Source: Baffinella frigidus
Lineage: Eukaryota; Cryptophyceae; Cryptomonadales; Baffinellaceae
Assembly (NCBI GenBank): GCA_026770585.1
Contig: MU646423.1
Location: 516,332-553,016 of the forward strand
Direction of reading: 5' to 3'
DNA: 36,685 nucleotides
Part shown: piece after piece, positions 19,235 through 32,121 of the stretch
Position numbering within the stretch: position 1 is the first letter of the stretch
Layout: the number at the start of each line of letters is the position of its first letter
Notes under the pieces: generated by a model
Told to the model about the DNA's origin: nothing
Databases searched by the model: none
The model's input: the letters and a program-made list of their open reading frames with translations, nothing else
Made by a program: the position numbers and the translations under genes

Positions 19235-21150
19235 CCCTTTAGGGTTAGGGTTTAGGGCTTAGGGTTTAGGGCTTTGGGTTTAGGGTTAATGGTTCAGGAG
19301 TCAGGGTTTAGGGTTCAGGATTGAGGGTTTAGGGTTTCGGGTTTAGGGTGTGGGGTTTCGGGTTTAGGGTTTAGGGTTTAGGGTTTAGGTTTTAGGGTTT
19401 AGGGTTTAGGGTTTAGGGTTTAGTGATTAGCGATTAGGATGGGTTTGGTTTTTGAATTTTAGGGTCTGAGGTGTATGGTTCAGAGTTAAGAGTTTGGGGT
19501 TCGAATTTTAGGGTCTAGGTTTCAGGGTTTTAGGGTTTTAGGGTTTACGGTTTACGGTTTACGGTTTACGGTTACGGTTTACGGTTTACGGTTTACGGTT
19601 TACAGTGTTGTGGCTAGAGTTTAGGGTTTAGGGTTTAGGGTTTAGGGTTTAGGGTTTCAGGTTTCGGGGGTAGGGTTGTAAAACATTGAGTTTAGAGTTG
19701 ATGGTTCAGCGAGTAGGATCTTGGGTTGAGGGTCTGATGTCCAGGGTTCAGGGAGCAGATTCAGAGTTTAGAGTCTGGGGTTTGAATTTTAGGTTATAGG
19801 TTGTAGGGTTCAGGAATCAGAGGTTGGGGTTTGAATTTTTGGTCTGGATTTTTAGGGTTTAGGGTTTAGGGTTTAGGGTTTGGGGTTCAGGGTTGAGTGT
19901 TCAGTGTTGGGGATTCAGGATTCAGTGGTTAGGTTTTAAAATTCAGGGCTATTGAGTTTTGAGTGTTGATTGTATGGTTGAGGGTTCAGAAATTGGGATT
20001 TAGTGTTTAGGGGTTGAGGTTTGGGGCTTATGGTTCAGGGTTCAAGGTTTTGGGGTTCGGGTTTCGTGCTTATGCTTTGTGGACTAGGGTTTGGGGTTTA
20101 GGGTTTAGAATTTAGAGTTTAGGGTTGAGGGTTAAGGGTTCAAGGTTAAAGGTTTAGAATTGGTGGTCTAGGGTTTAGGGTGCAGATTTGGGGGTTTGAA
20201 TTGTAGGGTCTAGAGAGCAGGGTTGGGGGTTGAGGTTGGGGGTTGAGAATTTAGAGTTTGGGGTTTGAATTTTAAGGTTTACAGTTGAGGTTTTAGGGTC
20301 CAGGGTGTAGCGTTTGGAGTTTTAGGGTGAGAGTTCGGAGTTCAGGACTATGTACCATGGATTATGGTTGAAGGTTACAGGTTGAGGGTTTAGGGTTCAG
20401 GGTTTAGGGTTCAGGGTTGAGGATGTAGGGTTTCGGGTTTCGGGTTTAGGGTTTAGAGTTTAGGGTGTAGGGTTTAGGGTTTAGAGTTTAGTGTTGACGG
20501 TTGAGTGTTTGGGTTTTAGGGTTGGGGGGTAAAGATTTAGGGATAAGGATTTAGGGGTCATGGTTTAGGGTTAAGTTTTCAGGGTTTAGGGTTTAGGGTA
20601 TAGGGTTTAGGGTTTAGGGTTTAGGGTTTAGGCTTTAGGCTTTAGGCTTTAGGCTTTCGGGTTTCGGGTTCCGGGGTTTGGGTTGTGGTGTAAAAGTTTA
20701 GGGTTTAGGGTTTAAGGTTCAAGGTTTAAGGTTGAGGGTGTTGTGTTTAGGGTTGAGGGTTTGGGGATCAGGATTGACGGTTTGGGGTTCAGGGTTTAGG
20801 GTTTTGGTTTCAGGGTTTAGAGTTTAGCGTTGATTGTTTGGGGTTGAGGGTTTGGTGTTAAGGTTTTTGGGTTTACGGTTTACGATTCACGGTTTACGGT
20901 TTACTGTTTACGGTTTACGATTTACGTTTACGGTTTACGGTTTACGGTAAAACTTCAACGTGTGGGGTGTAGGGTTGAGGGGTTTGGGTTTATGATTCAG
21001 GGTTCAGGGTTCAGGGTTCAGGTGTTTGGGTTTAGGGTTCAGAATTCAGGGTTCAGGGTTTAGGGTTTAGGGTTTAAGGTTTAGGGTTGAGTGTTGAGGG
21101 TTGAGGGTTGATGGTTAATGAGTTATGTTTATTGTTTAAGGCTTAAAGGT
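19235..21150 (-). repeat. Large degenerate TTTAGGG block
   Basis: About 1.9 kb of TTTAGGG-derived heptamers with heavy substitution. Local homogeneous dialects include TTTACGG at 19540-19600 and 20870-20950. No exon is seen inside it. It lies upstream of the fibrillin-like gene, so it may be intergenic or lie in an upstream 5'-UTR intron. Confidence 0.92.
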
Positions 21151-21177
21151 CGGTGTACGCGGCGAGTTTTGAGACCG

Positions 21178-21686
21178 AATTCCTCTATTCCTCTATTCTA
21201 CCGGTACAAATTTTACAATGAGCACTTGTATGATGTTTTTTTTTGGTGAATAGAGGGAACAAAAATCTGGTCCCGCTATTCGTTGAGATTTTTGGTCTGT
21301 ACTCTATTCCCTCTATTCTGCTACTTTTCACTCAACTGTGTGTGTTTATGCAANNNNNNNNNNNNNNNNNNNNNNNNNNNNNNTGCTCGCACCGTCGATC
21401 TGAATAGCTGAGAGGGACGGCCGCGGCGCCGCGCGTCTGATGCTGTGTCTAACTTTCACGAGGCCCCTTTGGGGCGCCCGCGGGCCCCGTGGGACCCGCG
21501 GCGCCCATGGGGGGATGCATTTTTTGCGAAAAGGATTAGATGGACACATTTGACAGTCAAAAGCAATTCAGCCGCGAAAGTTCGGCCAATCTCGAATAGA
21601 ATCCCGGGACATGGACCGGGATTCTATTCTCCGTGGAGACTGGGAATAGAGGGAATAGAGAGAATCGGAATAAAGGAATAGCGGAA
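21178..21686. repeat. Inverted-repeat block with GAATAGAGGGAATAG motifs; contains assembly gap
   Basis: ATTCCTCTATTCCTCTATTC and ACTCTATTCCCTCTATTC on the left are inverted as GGGAATAGAGGGAATAGAG on the right. A perfect palindrome around GAATCCCGGGACATGG sits at 21595-21629. Thirty Ns (21354-21383) interrupt it, so its true size is unknown. It may be a larger non-autonomous element. Confidence 0.65.
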
Positions 21687-21719
21687 GGTTCTCCGTGTAC
21701 AACGCCCCTAAGGTTCGCG

Positions 21720-22430
21720 GTTTGTGGTTCAGGGTTTAGTTTTTCTTTTAAAGATTCAAGTTTCAGAGTTGAGGACTCATAGTTGAGGGTTCAGAGAATA
21801 GTGTTGAGAGTTTTGGGTGAAGGATTCAGGGTTTAGCATTTAAAATTTCAGGTTGAGGGTTGAGGGTTGAGGGTTTAGTGTTTAGTGTTTGGGGTTTAGT
21901 GTTCAGTGCTTGGTGTTCATTGTTGAGTATTCAGTGTTTTGTGATGAGGGTGTCGAAAGGGTTTAGAATTCAGGTTTTAGGATTTATGATATGAAGTTTA
22001 GGGTGTAGGGTTTAGGGATTAGGATTTAGGATTTGGAATTTAGGAATTCAGGGTTAGTGTTTAGGGTTTCAGGGTCTAGACATAAGATTTTATCGTTCAG
22101 GCTTTAGGGTTTAGGGGTCAGGGTTTAGGGGTGACGGTTGCGGATTAAAGGTTGTTGTGGGCTCAGGGTGTAGGGTTTAGGGTTTATGAGCTACGATTTG
22201 TGTTTAGAGTTTAGGGGTGGGGTTCAGGGTTTAGGGTTTATGGTTTATGTTCCGGGTTTAGGGCTTAGGGTACGGGGTTTAGTACTGAGGGTTTGGGGTT
22301 CAGGGTTTAGTGTTGAGGGTTCAGGGTTCAGGGCCTAGGGTTTGTGGTTCAAGGTTTAGGGTTTAGTGGATAGGGTTTAGGGTTTAGGGTTTAGGGTTTA
22401 GGGTTCAGGGTGTAGGGTTTCTGGTTTCTG
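21720..22430 (-). repeat. Degenerate TTTAGGG block
   Basis: Continues the heptamer block beyond the gap element. The least mutated part is near 22365-22410 (TTTAGGG five units). Confidence 0.9.
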
Positions 22431-23447
22431 GTTTTGGGCGGAGGGCACAGGGCTGGAGCTTTATTCACAGTACAGCAGCAACATGCCGACACCTTTCGTA
22501 AAGGCGACTTCTTTTTTCTCTTAGGAAGGGCCTGCCTGGGTGAAGTAAAACTCACAACGCGCCGTTTCCCCCTAAAATGTGAGAACACATTCGAGGACCA
22601 ACTTTCAATCCTGTTTCAAAAAAGTGCCCTCAGATGTTAGGGGTGGTTGCGGGATCATCACGCAACCACACAAAACGCTTCCTATCTCGAACACCATTTA
22701 GGTCCTTGAGGTTTTAATTTCGCCCAACATAGCCCAACGACACGCCGTTCCGTAGAAGGGATCTGCAGAGAAAGCATTTTTGCTTGTGGATCGCGTTGAG
22801 CTCTCCAGTGCAGAGGCTCGTGAAGAGGGGGTAAAGGGTGGCTCTTTTGGGGTGTTTGGAGGTATACCAATTGGTGACCATGCCCGCCCACGCACCGAAC
22901 CCAAGTCAGCCTTGTTCTGAGGCTCATGGCATCCCATGGTTGAAGTATAAAAGCTCCAGCCACGGATACCCCACAAGGTGAGAGGGATTGTGTGGGGGTG
23001 TGAGATGAGACAAATGTCAAACCACACGCATGTAGAGGTTTCCCCCAATGTACGGAAGTCAGCGAGCGAGAGAGTGAGAGAGGTGGATATGTAAGGGTTT
23101 CCCCCGGGCTGTACAGAATGTAGCTGTGCAAAGACACATGGGGAGCGACTCGTCTCCGTAAGGGTCTACCTAGGTACAGCTACTCTGAGCGATTCGCCTC
23201 CACCTACAGTTGCGCGACAGCACGTCCCTAACTTACACTGAGCGTCGGGAGGACTCAACTAATCGCCGTCCTTTAGGTCCTTTAGCCTGATCCTTTAGGT
23301 CCTTTAGGTTTTAATTTCGCCCAACATGATCCTTTATTTTTCTTGGAGCCATTTTTCTCGATTTGACCATCAACATTCTAACATGCGTAAAATTCGTTTT
23401 AAAAGCCGGCCTCGACAGAGGGTTTTGGAGAGGAGGGGGAGGCAGGG
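22431..23447. other. Upstream region of the VPS13-like gene
   Basis: No exon is supported. A direct repeat AGGTTTTAATTTCGCCCAAC, preceded by TTTAGGTCC(T/TT)..., occurs at 22697-22731 and 23290-23326. A 151-codon minus-strand frame (23137-22682) has no recognisable features. The 5'-UTR and promoter of the gene starting at 23448 presumably lie at its right end. Confidence 0.45.
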
Positions 23448-25564
23448 ATGAGCGCCACAAAGTATGTTGCGGCTCAGCTCAAGAGCCTGCTCGGGACATA
23501 CCTCGACGGCGTGTCCGAGGAGTCGCTGGGCCTGCAGCTCCTCTCCGGGAAGCTCAAGCTTCATAACCTCAAGATCCGCGAGACTGCGTTTGCAGATCTC
23601 GAGCTTCCCTTCCGCGCATCCGGCACCGTGGGCAAGATGGAGCTCTCCGTGAATCTTCTCAGGCACGAATTTAAGCCCGAGATCGCCACGCACCCCTTTG
23701 GTGCACGCGTTATGCTGCTGCAAACACCGCCGGCTGCTTCGTCAGAGGAATCTTGCTGAACACTTCCCCGAGGAAAGTGGGCAGCAAGATGAATGTGGCT
23801 GCTGCCCCCCATCCGTGGGGGCATCGGACAGTTTGCAGCATGCTCGGGGCGCTCTGAGCAGATGCGTGAGCTCCGCTGGACGTACGGCCTCTGCGTGCAA
23901 ATGTTGTTGCAGTTCGGTTCTATTTCTGATCCGGGCCTCTTCTTGCAATGGCGGCAGGTTCTGGTGGAACGAGCCGGTGATCATCGGGCTGCAGGATGTC
24001 GAAATCACCCTCGAGCCTCTCGAGCAGGCGCTCCCCGGCCCTCCTGCGTGTCTAGTCGCATGCTGCTGCGACCTGTTGCGACCCTGTCCCCACAGCCTTT
24101 GCGTCGAGACAGTCCAGCAGCCCTCGCACGTCAAGGATGTTGATTGTGTGGCCAGCCCCGACGTTCCCAGCGTTGCACCCGGGGGGGGGGGCGCACCTCG
24201 ACGCCCCTAAACACCAATCCGCCAGAACCACACGATGAAAATGGCTCACTTCGGAGGGCGGGAGGAGGGAAATTTGTTGGTGCAGCTCACGGCCGGACCA
24301 CGCTTAAACCCGGAACCCCAAACCCTAAAACCTGAACGGTTGGGTTGCAGGGGGACAGCATGTGCCCCTCGCAGCACGCAGCGCACTTCGAGCGGATCCG
24401 GGTGTGGAAGGAGGCCCAGGTGTTGAGCCGTGTCCAACCTGTTCCACACTGCCGCAGCCTCGAGCCCAACGTAGCCCATGCACCTCTCGATCTCATCACG
24501 GCGACTATTCCTGAGGAATACGAATCTGTTGTATATTGAGGCTCAGAGGATGTTCATATTGGCCTTTCATATCAGTAACTTCACAATATATAGCCTCAAG
24601 ATACACCGAAATCGCATCGATGGTCCCCGAAATCGTATTTCTCAGAAATACTCGTCCGGATGAGATCCCAACACACCCCATGCCCCTCTCGCCCCCCCTA
24701 GTGAAGCATGCCGCTGGCGGGCCTACACGCCCGTTTGAATAAAGCTGGGTTCTCTTCTTTTGCAGGTGCATGCGATCCAGGAGAAGTCGGAGGGCCGCGA
24801 TCGCAAGGTCCTAGCTCTGCCCCTCTTGATTTCGTTTCATCATTAAAAAAAAATAGCAGTAATTATTATTTTTGAAGGAGGATCACCAGTACAAGTTATC
24901 TGTCCATCTACGGCTAAATTTTTTTAATGATGAGACGAAATCAAGTGGGACAGAGCTAGAAGGTTCTTGCTCTGTCTCAGTCTATTTGGTCTCGCCAATT
25001 TGGTGAGAGCGGTTCCTGTTTCGTTCCAAAGTTGACGGATTTGTACCACGCACCCAGCAGGTCAACTTAAGCATAGTCAGACCTGACTGAGGCAGAGCTA
25101 GAGGTCCTTGCTCCCCCCGGGCTGATTGATTTGTTGCCAACCACCAAACCCTAAACCCTGAACCCAGCTCTGGCTCGTCCTTAACAGTATTTAAGCACAT
25201 AAATCCAGTTCACACGGGCGAATAAAAAGCCTTTAGGACGAGCCAGAATAAAACTCAGAACGAGCTAGTAAACCCTCAACCCTAAACTATAATGTCCCCG
25301 CCCTCCTGGGAGCAGGCGAACGGCTTCCTGGGGCGCCTCGGCAAAAAAATCCGCGACAACCTTCAGGTGCGGTTTCAACCCTAAACCCTAGAAACCCTCA
25401 ACGCTAAACCCTAGACCCTAAACCCTGAACTCTAGACCCTAGACCCTAAACCTTCAACTCTAAACCCTAGACCCTAAACACTTAACTCTAAACCCTAGAC
25501 CCTAAACCCTCCACTCTAAACCCCAGACCCTAAACCCTAAACTCTTAACCCTAGACCCTAGACC

Positions 25565-25603
<39 letters not shown>

Positions 25604-26614
25604 ACCCTAAACCCTAAACCCTCAACCCTAAAACGCCTCATCCAATTTCCTGCGACAACACACCTCAGCCAACCATTCCCCAAATTCCTCTGCCCCCCGC
25701 CTCTGCCGCATCCGCAAAAATATGTTGACGTGCGACTTGGCGTTGCCGTTGGCAGAGCGGTTTTCGCATCTGAAGGCCACGCAAACAATCCCCAAATCCC
25801 CAAAGTCGACAGTTGAGTACCAGCACCGTCAACGTGTGGCATTGTTGTATTGTTTCGTGTGGCCACCATACCTGAAAACAGCTCTAACGCTCACGACCAC
25901 TTAGCAGCCACCGAGGTCTTCACAGATGCAGTCCATCTAAACGATTTGTACTAGCATCGTATCCATTGCTATGGATTCCAACCGGAATTTCCCCTGAGAA
26001 TCCGGGGGAAAATATCTTTGGTCGCTGCTCAGTGGACGGCGGACGGGTGGCATCAGGTGCACATCTCGAACTTCCGGATCCGGATCGTGGACCAGCGAGA
26101 GCATGCCTCGGGGGGCGCCGCCGCCTACGAGGCTGGCCTGGTCACTGCCCTTTCCCTTTCCCGCACGAGGCGGGCCTTGTGCTTGCCCCCCCCCGTTCTA
26201 CTGAAAACCCCGGGCCCGTATTTCGCTAGGTAATCCCACCCTCATGTATTTTGCTTGAAGTCATTTCGCCAAGGAATTGGAGCCACTTGGTGAAATGCGA
26301 TGCTCCTCGAATTTGAAATACGGGCTGGCAGTTTTCAGTAGTTCCCTTGCCCTCTGAATGTTCGAGATGCTCTTCATTTTCGAGATGCGAGGTTTGCGCG
26401 TGTACGCCATTGATCCACATGACGTTGGGCGAACTCCGGGCTTGACCATTTGGAGTTGGTGTATGCGGAATTGATCCTGGGGTTAAGCCCGATTTCTCCT
26501 GGAGAGCATCCATTTGCCCTGTTGCACCACGCGGCCCTCCACCCCATGCCTGCCGTCGACCGATGCGATCCGGGAAACCCTACACCCTCAACCCTCAACC
26601 CTCAACCCTCGACC

Positions 26615-26645
<31 letters not shown>

Positions 26646-29600
26646 GACCCTAAACCCTAAACCCTACACCCGGGGGTCCAGGTTTTCGGGAAACTGACGG
26701 CGACGGCAGCGGAGAAGAAGGACAAAGGAAAAGGTCTGCGCCCCTCTCTCTTTCTCAACCCAGAAGGGAGAGACGAGTGAGCCCGAGTTGAGCATGGGGG
26801 GCGAAGTTTCCGATTTGAGCATGGGGGGCGAAGCGCGACGCCACGCGAGATCCACCCACTCACCAGTCGCGTGTGGTTTGGTGGACGGGAGAGAGGGATT
26901 TACTGTCAAACACGCAGCTGAAGGGACCACGTTGACTAGCAGTGTAGCACTGTCTGACCTCTTGACTACCGGTGTAGGGCGTTCGTCATTATGTTGGTGT
27001 CCACCTTCGGGTGTGTGTGCGCGTCCCTCGCGACCGCCCCACGTGAGTGAGCAGTGCGGTATATACGTATATGTAGTGCCGTGGTCGGAGTTCCCAATCC
27101 TACCCTTCTACCCGCCCCTCGCGTCTCCCGCACTCAGACGCGTATTCTAGATCCGTGACAACGAGAGACCTCACCACCCAGAACACTACGGAGAACCATC
27201 CAAAGCCACCTCTTGGATTGTTGCTTAGGAAATACGCCAAAAGTCAGCAATGGTTGGTCACGTTACACCGGATATCCGGGGCTGCCGTTGTTCGTAGTGT
27301 CCCGAGTGGTTCCTTCCAACACGCCCGTCTTGGATGTCTCAACACGCGGAAAACCCACCGCCAACATCACAAGTAACGAGCCTTCCCCAAAACTTTCCAG
27401 GGTCACCGGAGAAGAAGCACGAGGCAACACGGCGATCCTCGACAGACTCTATCGGATCGACCGAATCGATGGACAGCAGGAGTGGTGTCCCACCCGAGGT
27501 GCGCCCCCACCTCCTCCTGCATGCCGCTCCCGAGGAACTCGGCACATTTTAAAAGCCGAAGGCCAAAATCTGGCCTCGGTTTCAGGTGAAAATCTTCAAA
27601 AATACCGAGGTGCCCCCCCACCTCATCCTGCATGCACCACGGCCGTTGCCCGATTACGTTGTCAGATTCGCGTTGCGTCTACCAGGGGAGGCGCGTCCAC
27701 CCGCCGGAGGTGCCCTCCCGCGCTGGCATGCCCCGCCGCCCGCGCTTGCCCCATCTGCTTGTCAGAAGCGAGTTGCGTCTACCGGCAAAGAGCTCCAATT
27801 CCGATTTGTTTTGGCGTGTTTCCCGGGCGAGAATCACCTTTACTCGAAGATGGTGTAGTCACAACCATCCCATTTATGACCTGGCGTAGAACCCCAAATC
27901 CACCCCCTTCTTCACACCTGAACCCCACACCCCAAACCCTGAACCTTGAAGGCTTGACGCTCCGCAGGACCCGAGTGAGGAGAGGGTGACTGAGAAGCTG
28001 CTCCGCCTCGAAGACCTCCGCCTCTACGCCGCGCCCCTCGCTGAGATGCCAGGTCCATCACCCCTCCGATGTCGACCGAATCGACAATCTGGCGTTTTGG
28101 ATTGCAGGCGCTCTTTTGAGCCATTCCCTCCGAATTCGGTGGGCTGCAGGCGGAAAATGGCTCACTTCACAGCCTTGATTGGTCCGCTTCGCAGGGCTAT
28201 TCTCTCGAGACCACACCTCACACTGCTATCGACTACTTTGCTGTTACCTGATCTGAGGTTTGCTCGGGTTCAAACGCTGCCCGGATGCGTCTGTCCCGCT
28301 CTGGTGCAGAGCATGCGCCTGGAGCCTTCAACGTTCCTTACGGAAGCGTTCAGGCCTGGACGCTTTTTCAAGTTGTCATCCTGGGTTCGTGGTGCAAATC
28401 CGGCAACCTTGGAATCTCAAACCTAAAACAGGGGTACCAAATCTGAAAAGGGGGCATCTAAAAGTATTTTAAAGGGAATGTAGCGACGAAAAAAGCGTTC
28501 AGGGCTGAACGCTTCTGAAACTCACGTTGGTGCTCGGTGCGCTCTGAAGCGTCAACATTTAGCCACGCGTCAACCTATGGCGTGTGGTGAACGGTTGACT
28601 AATCACAGCTTTGAACGCAGCCGGTTAACTGATTAATGTGGCGGACGGTGGGCAGAATTCGGGGGGACGAAACCGACGCGGGCGATCCAGGAGGAGTACA
28701 CGGTGGTGGAGCCAGTGACGTTCGAACTCGCGCTCACGATCAACGACAACCATGCCTTCCAGGCGAGCGTCCATCCAGCCTGCTGAAACGCAAGTCGCTT
28801 TACAGACACCCTCGTTTGGCTGTACTGTGCGATTCGGTCCTGGTTCCAACCCCTCGAATGGCTGCGTTTTGACGCAGCGAGCAGGGACCTCGGAGTTTGC
28901 ATGCAGACCGCCCCTCACAGCCACCGGACCGCGCTACACAGACCGGGCTTGTCACCATTGTGTCATCACTACAGCGGGGTTATCAGCAACGGAGCGGGGT
29001 TTACTTGACGTTGCAGGGGCTCGTGTAACGCAATGCCAAGCGCTGACGCCCTCTCCTTCGCGCGGGCAGGCGCCGCAATTCACGTTCGCGGCGCGCGGGT
29101 CGAAGATCGCGGTGCGGCTGGCGAAGAAGCAGTACGTGGTGCTGTATCGCGCGATCGAGGAGTGTTCGGCGTACCGCACAAGATTGCAGTATTGGTTCTG
29201 GCGCCCGAGGCTTCCGCCGCTGCAGGCGAGGCCCCTACCTACCTACCACTGCTGAAAACCGTGGGCCGTTATTTGGATTGAACACATTTCTGAATCATAA
29301 ATGCGTGGGCTCCAATTCCCATTGTGAATTGCCTTTGAGGCGAAATACTGGGAGAAGTGACTGTTGCGAAATACGGGCCCACGGTTTTCAGTAGCAACCA
29401 CCAAACACTGCCCACACCATCTCCAATGAGTGACCGACCGACCGACCGACCGACCACCACCAATCCAACGTACCAACCAACCACGTCACTTCTCACACCA
29501 TACCCAGCGACCAAACAGGATTAATTTCCGTGGCGGTCCGGAGCTGTGCGGGTAAGCGTGATGGGACGCCCTGGTTTCGGAACCCTAAACCCTAACCCCT

Positions 29601-32082
29601 AACCCCGAAACCGGAACCCCCGCAGGCGCCGCGCGCTTGGTTCCGGTACGCGGCCATCTGCGTCCGAGAGCAGGTCTCTGCCCTCAACCCCACACCCTAC
29701 ACCCTACACCCTACACCCTACACCCTACACCCTACACCCTACATCCTACACCTGTCTGTGCCCCCCCCCGCCCTCCCGCACACGCAGCAGGTCCCCGCCC
29801 CTTCCCCACATCACCAAGCCACCACGTGGCAGGGCCCTGCACACACACACAGCCTCACCCCTTGGTCCCACCCTCTGGGCGTGGTTGTTGTGAAGAGGCG
29901 CATGCCGCGGCGTCCCATTTTGGAAGATTGCATTCTCAAGGCGATATGGGGCTCGTCGCCATGAGTTGGAGACAACTCATGCCGCGCCATAGCGACGGTC
30001 GCCTCTGCAGAATGTCCGCATGGCATGGACCCTGGGCATCTTTGTCGTGAAGAGGCACCCGCCGTGGCTTGCAGGACGCCTCCGGTGGCTCGCCAGATCT
30101 GGTGTCAGTATTGGTTTGAACCCTGTCTTGGTGGTGGCAGGTGCACCAGAGGCGGCGGGCGATAGCGACGGGGGAGCGGTACACGCGCATGTACCTTGCG
30201 CACCTCCTCCTGCAGCAGACCGACCCTGAGGTACCCTCCTTTCACGGCTCACACCACATTCACACCACGTTCACACCACTTTCGTTTTCGGTGCCGTCCT
30301 AGTCTCGGCGTTGCGTGGCTGGGGTTGAGGGTTGAGTATGGGTTCAGGGGTTGGGTTTGGGTCTAGGGTAGCGACTTCCGGCCGAGTATTACGGTTTAGG
30401 GTTGGGGGGGCAGGGCTGCATGCGTTAGTGCTACCAAGACACCCCGCGGCCTCCTCTCTTGATCAGACCGACCCTGAGGTACCCTCCTTTCTCCTCGAGC
30501 CCCAGAGATGCGAGCCCGTAACCTGTGCGTGTGCCTCAGCACCCCATAACCTGTGCACACCGCCCGCAACCCCCAAACCCCAGACCCTCAATCCTCAACA
30601 GGTGGCAGAGATGCAGAGGATAGAGGTGCACCTCAACGCGGTGTTGGAAATTGCAGCCCTTGCCATGCGAAATTTTAAGAACCTGTACCACGATAAGCCA
30701 TCTAAACACTTTTAGCGCGAACGAGTGTGTATGAAAATCGGACTTGTGCCCTGGCGTGGCAGGCTGCAGAGATGCAGAGGATGGAGGCGCACCTCAACGC
30801 GGACGCCATCGCGTCATTCCGCCTCGCAGCACGACAGGCGGCGTCGGCCGCCGAAGCCGTCCAGGCACGCCTACACCATAAACCCTCAACCCTAGACCCT
30901 AAACCCTACACCCTACACCCCAAACCTTAGACCCTACCCTATACCATATACCTTAAACCCTAAACCCTAAACCCTAAGCCTTAAACACTAAAGCCTAAAC
31001 CCTTAATCCTGATACCTGAACCCCAAACCCCTAAACTTGGGATGGTTCCGAAGGCAACAGCTATGTCCCAGTCTGGTCAACGGACTATTGACCAAATAGG
31101 TGAGCCCAAATGGCCTGACCGCGCGAGGGCATGCGTGAGAATTCCAAACGCAACGGTTCGCGCTAAAAGTGTTTCGTGGTACGGATGAAACATTATTGCG
31201 CCCCGGAACGGCTCCAATTCCTGGACTTTTGGCGTGTTTCCGGGGGAGAATCACTTCAACTCGTAGATGGACGTGAAAATGAAATTTCCACTTCTACCCC
31301 GGCGTGGGATAGAGCTCGACGGCGACGTCACCGCCCGGGTAAAACAGGCCGCCGAGAAGAAGGGGCGACGGCGCGGGCAGAGGGGCGTAAGCTGAGCCCT
31401 GATCTCTGAACCCTAAACCCTAACCGCCCGGGAAAGCAGGCAAAAGAAAAGAAGGAGCGGCGGCGCGGGCAGGGGTGGGGAGCGTGGGCGAAGAGCTTCG
31501 TGGTGTCGACCGCCCCGATGGGTGTGGATCACATCGAGCTTGATGAGGAGTCCCGCCGCATCCTCCAGGTGCGAACCCCGAAACTCGAAACCCGAAACCC
31601 GAAATTCGACACCCGAAACCCGAAACCCGAAACCCCAGGCCCTGGACCCTGAACCCTAAACTCTAAACCTAAAATCCACTTTAGAGGCGGGCGAAGTGAG
31701 GGGTTGGGGGATCCACTCGAAACGTTCTGTTCTGAGCAGGTGGTGATCAACGAGGCGGCGGCGGCAGAGGGCGAAACCTGTTAAGGCTCAATTATGTCAC
31801 ATTTTGCTATCTTACCTTCGACATAGCCTCACCACAGCACACAACCCCAAGACAGCAAAAATCCGGATTAAATTGAGTGGCGTTTTCGATGAAGGTGGCG
31901 ATGGACGAGGCGGAGGCGGCCGAGGACGGCATCGAGGCCAACGCCTACCCCCGCGCCTACGCCCGCTACGCGGTCCGAGTCGACGTCGCCATGGGGTCCC
32001 GCACCCTACATCCTCAACCCTAATCCCTAAACCCTAAACCCTACATCCTAAACCCTAGACCCTACACCCTACACCCTACACC

Positions 32083-32121
<39 letters not shown>

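Larger units (their letters stand above)
23448..26733 (+). other. VPS13: VPS13-like exons 1-7
   Basis: Exons 23448-23662, 23958-24027, 24351-24419, 24766-24807, 25316-25366, 26057-26140 and 26682-26733. Exons 1 and 2 end CTCAG|GCACGA and GAGCAG|GCGCTC, GC donors chosen because only they keep the phase into the chorein continuation (LLR/FWWNEP and LEQ/GDSMC). Exon 3 (ERIRVWKEAQ) and exon 4 (HAIQEKSEGRDRK) are the charged linker. Exons 5 and 6 give the hallmark NLQ/VHISNFRIRI join. Exon 7 (VFGKLTATAAEKKDKGK) follows in phase and matches the family's G-L-x-x-x-x-L-x-x-x-T segment; it leaves in phase 1. Confidence 0.8.
27968..30864 (+). other. VPS13: VPS13-like exons 8-13
   Basis: Exons 27968-28052, 28656-28762, 29070-29225, 29626-29673, 30141-30230 and 30763-30864. 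Phases join perfectly from exon 8 onward (MP/E/FGG, FQ/APQF, LQ/APRAW, REQ/VHQRR, DPE/AAEMQ). Donors of exons 10 and 13 (CTGCAG|GCGAGG, GTCCAG|GCACGC) are GC with no usable GT nearby. Exon 9 ends at CAG|GCGAGC or six bases later at GTCCAT. Content matches the VPS13 region with the conserved W-x-Y-A, R-rich and LxxxExxLxxxxIxxFRxxA segments. Confidence 0.85.

Noticed and set aside
21445-21681. 78-codon ORF beside the assembly gap
   Set aside because: Runs through the GAATAGAGG repeat arm and a palindrome; no protein-like composition.
31740-31790. Use of the first copy (VVINEAAAAEGE) as the real exon 15
   Set aside because: It reaches a stop, its only donor gives the wrong phase, and the second copy continues into the family-like YPRAYARYAVRVDVAMG.
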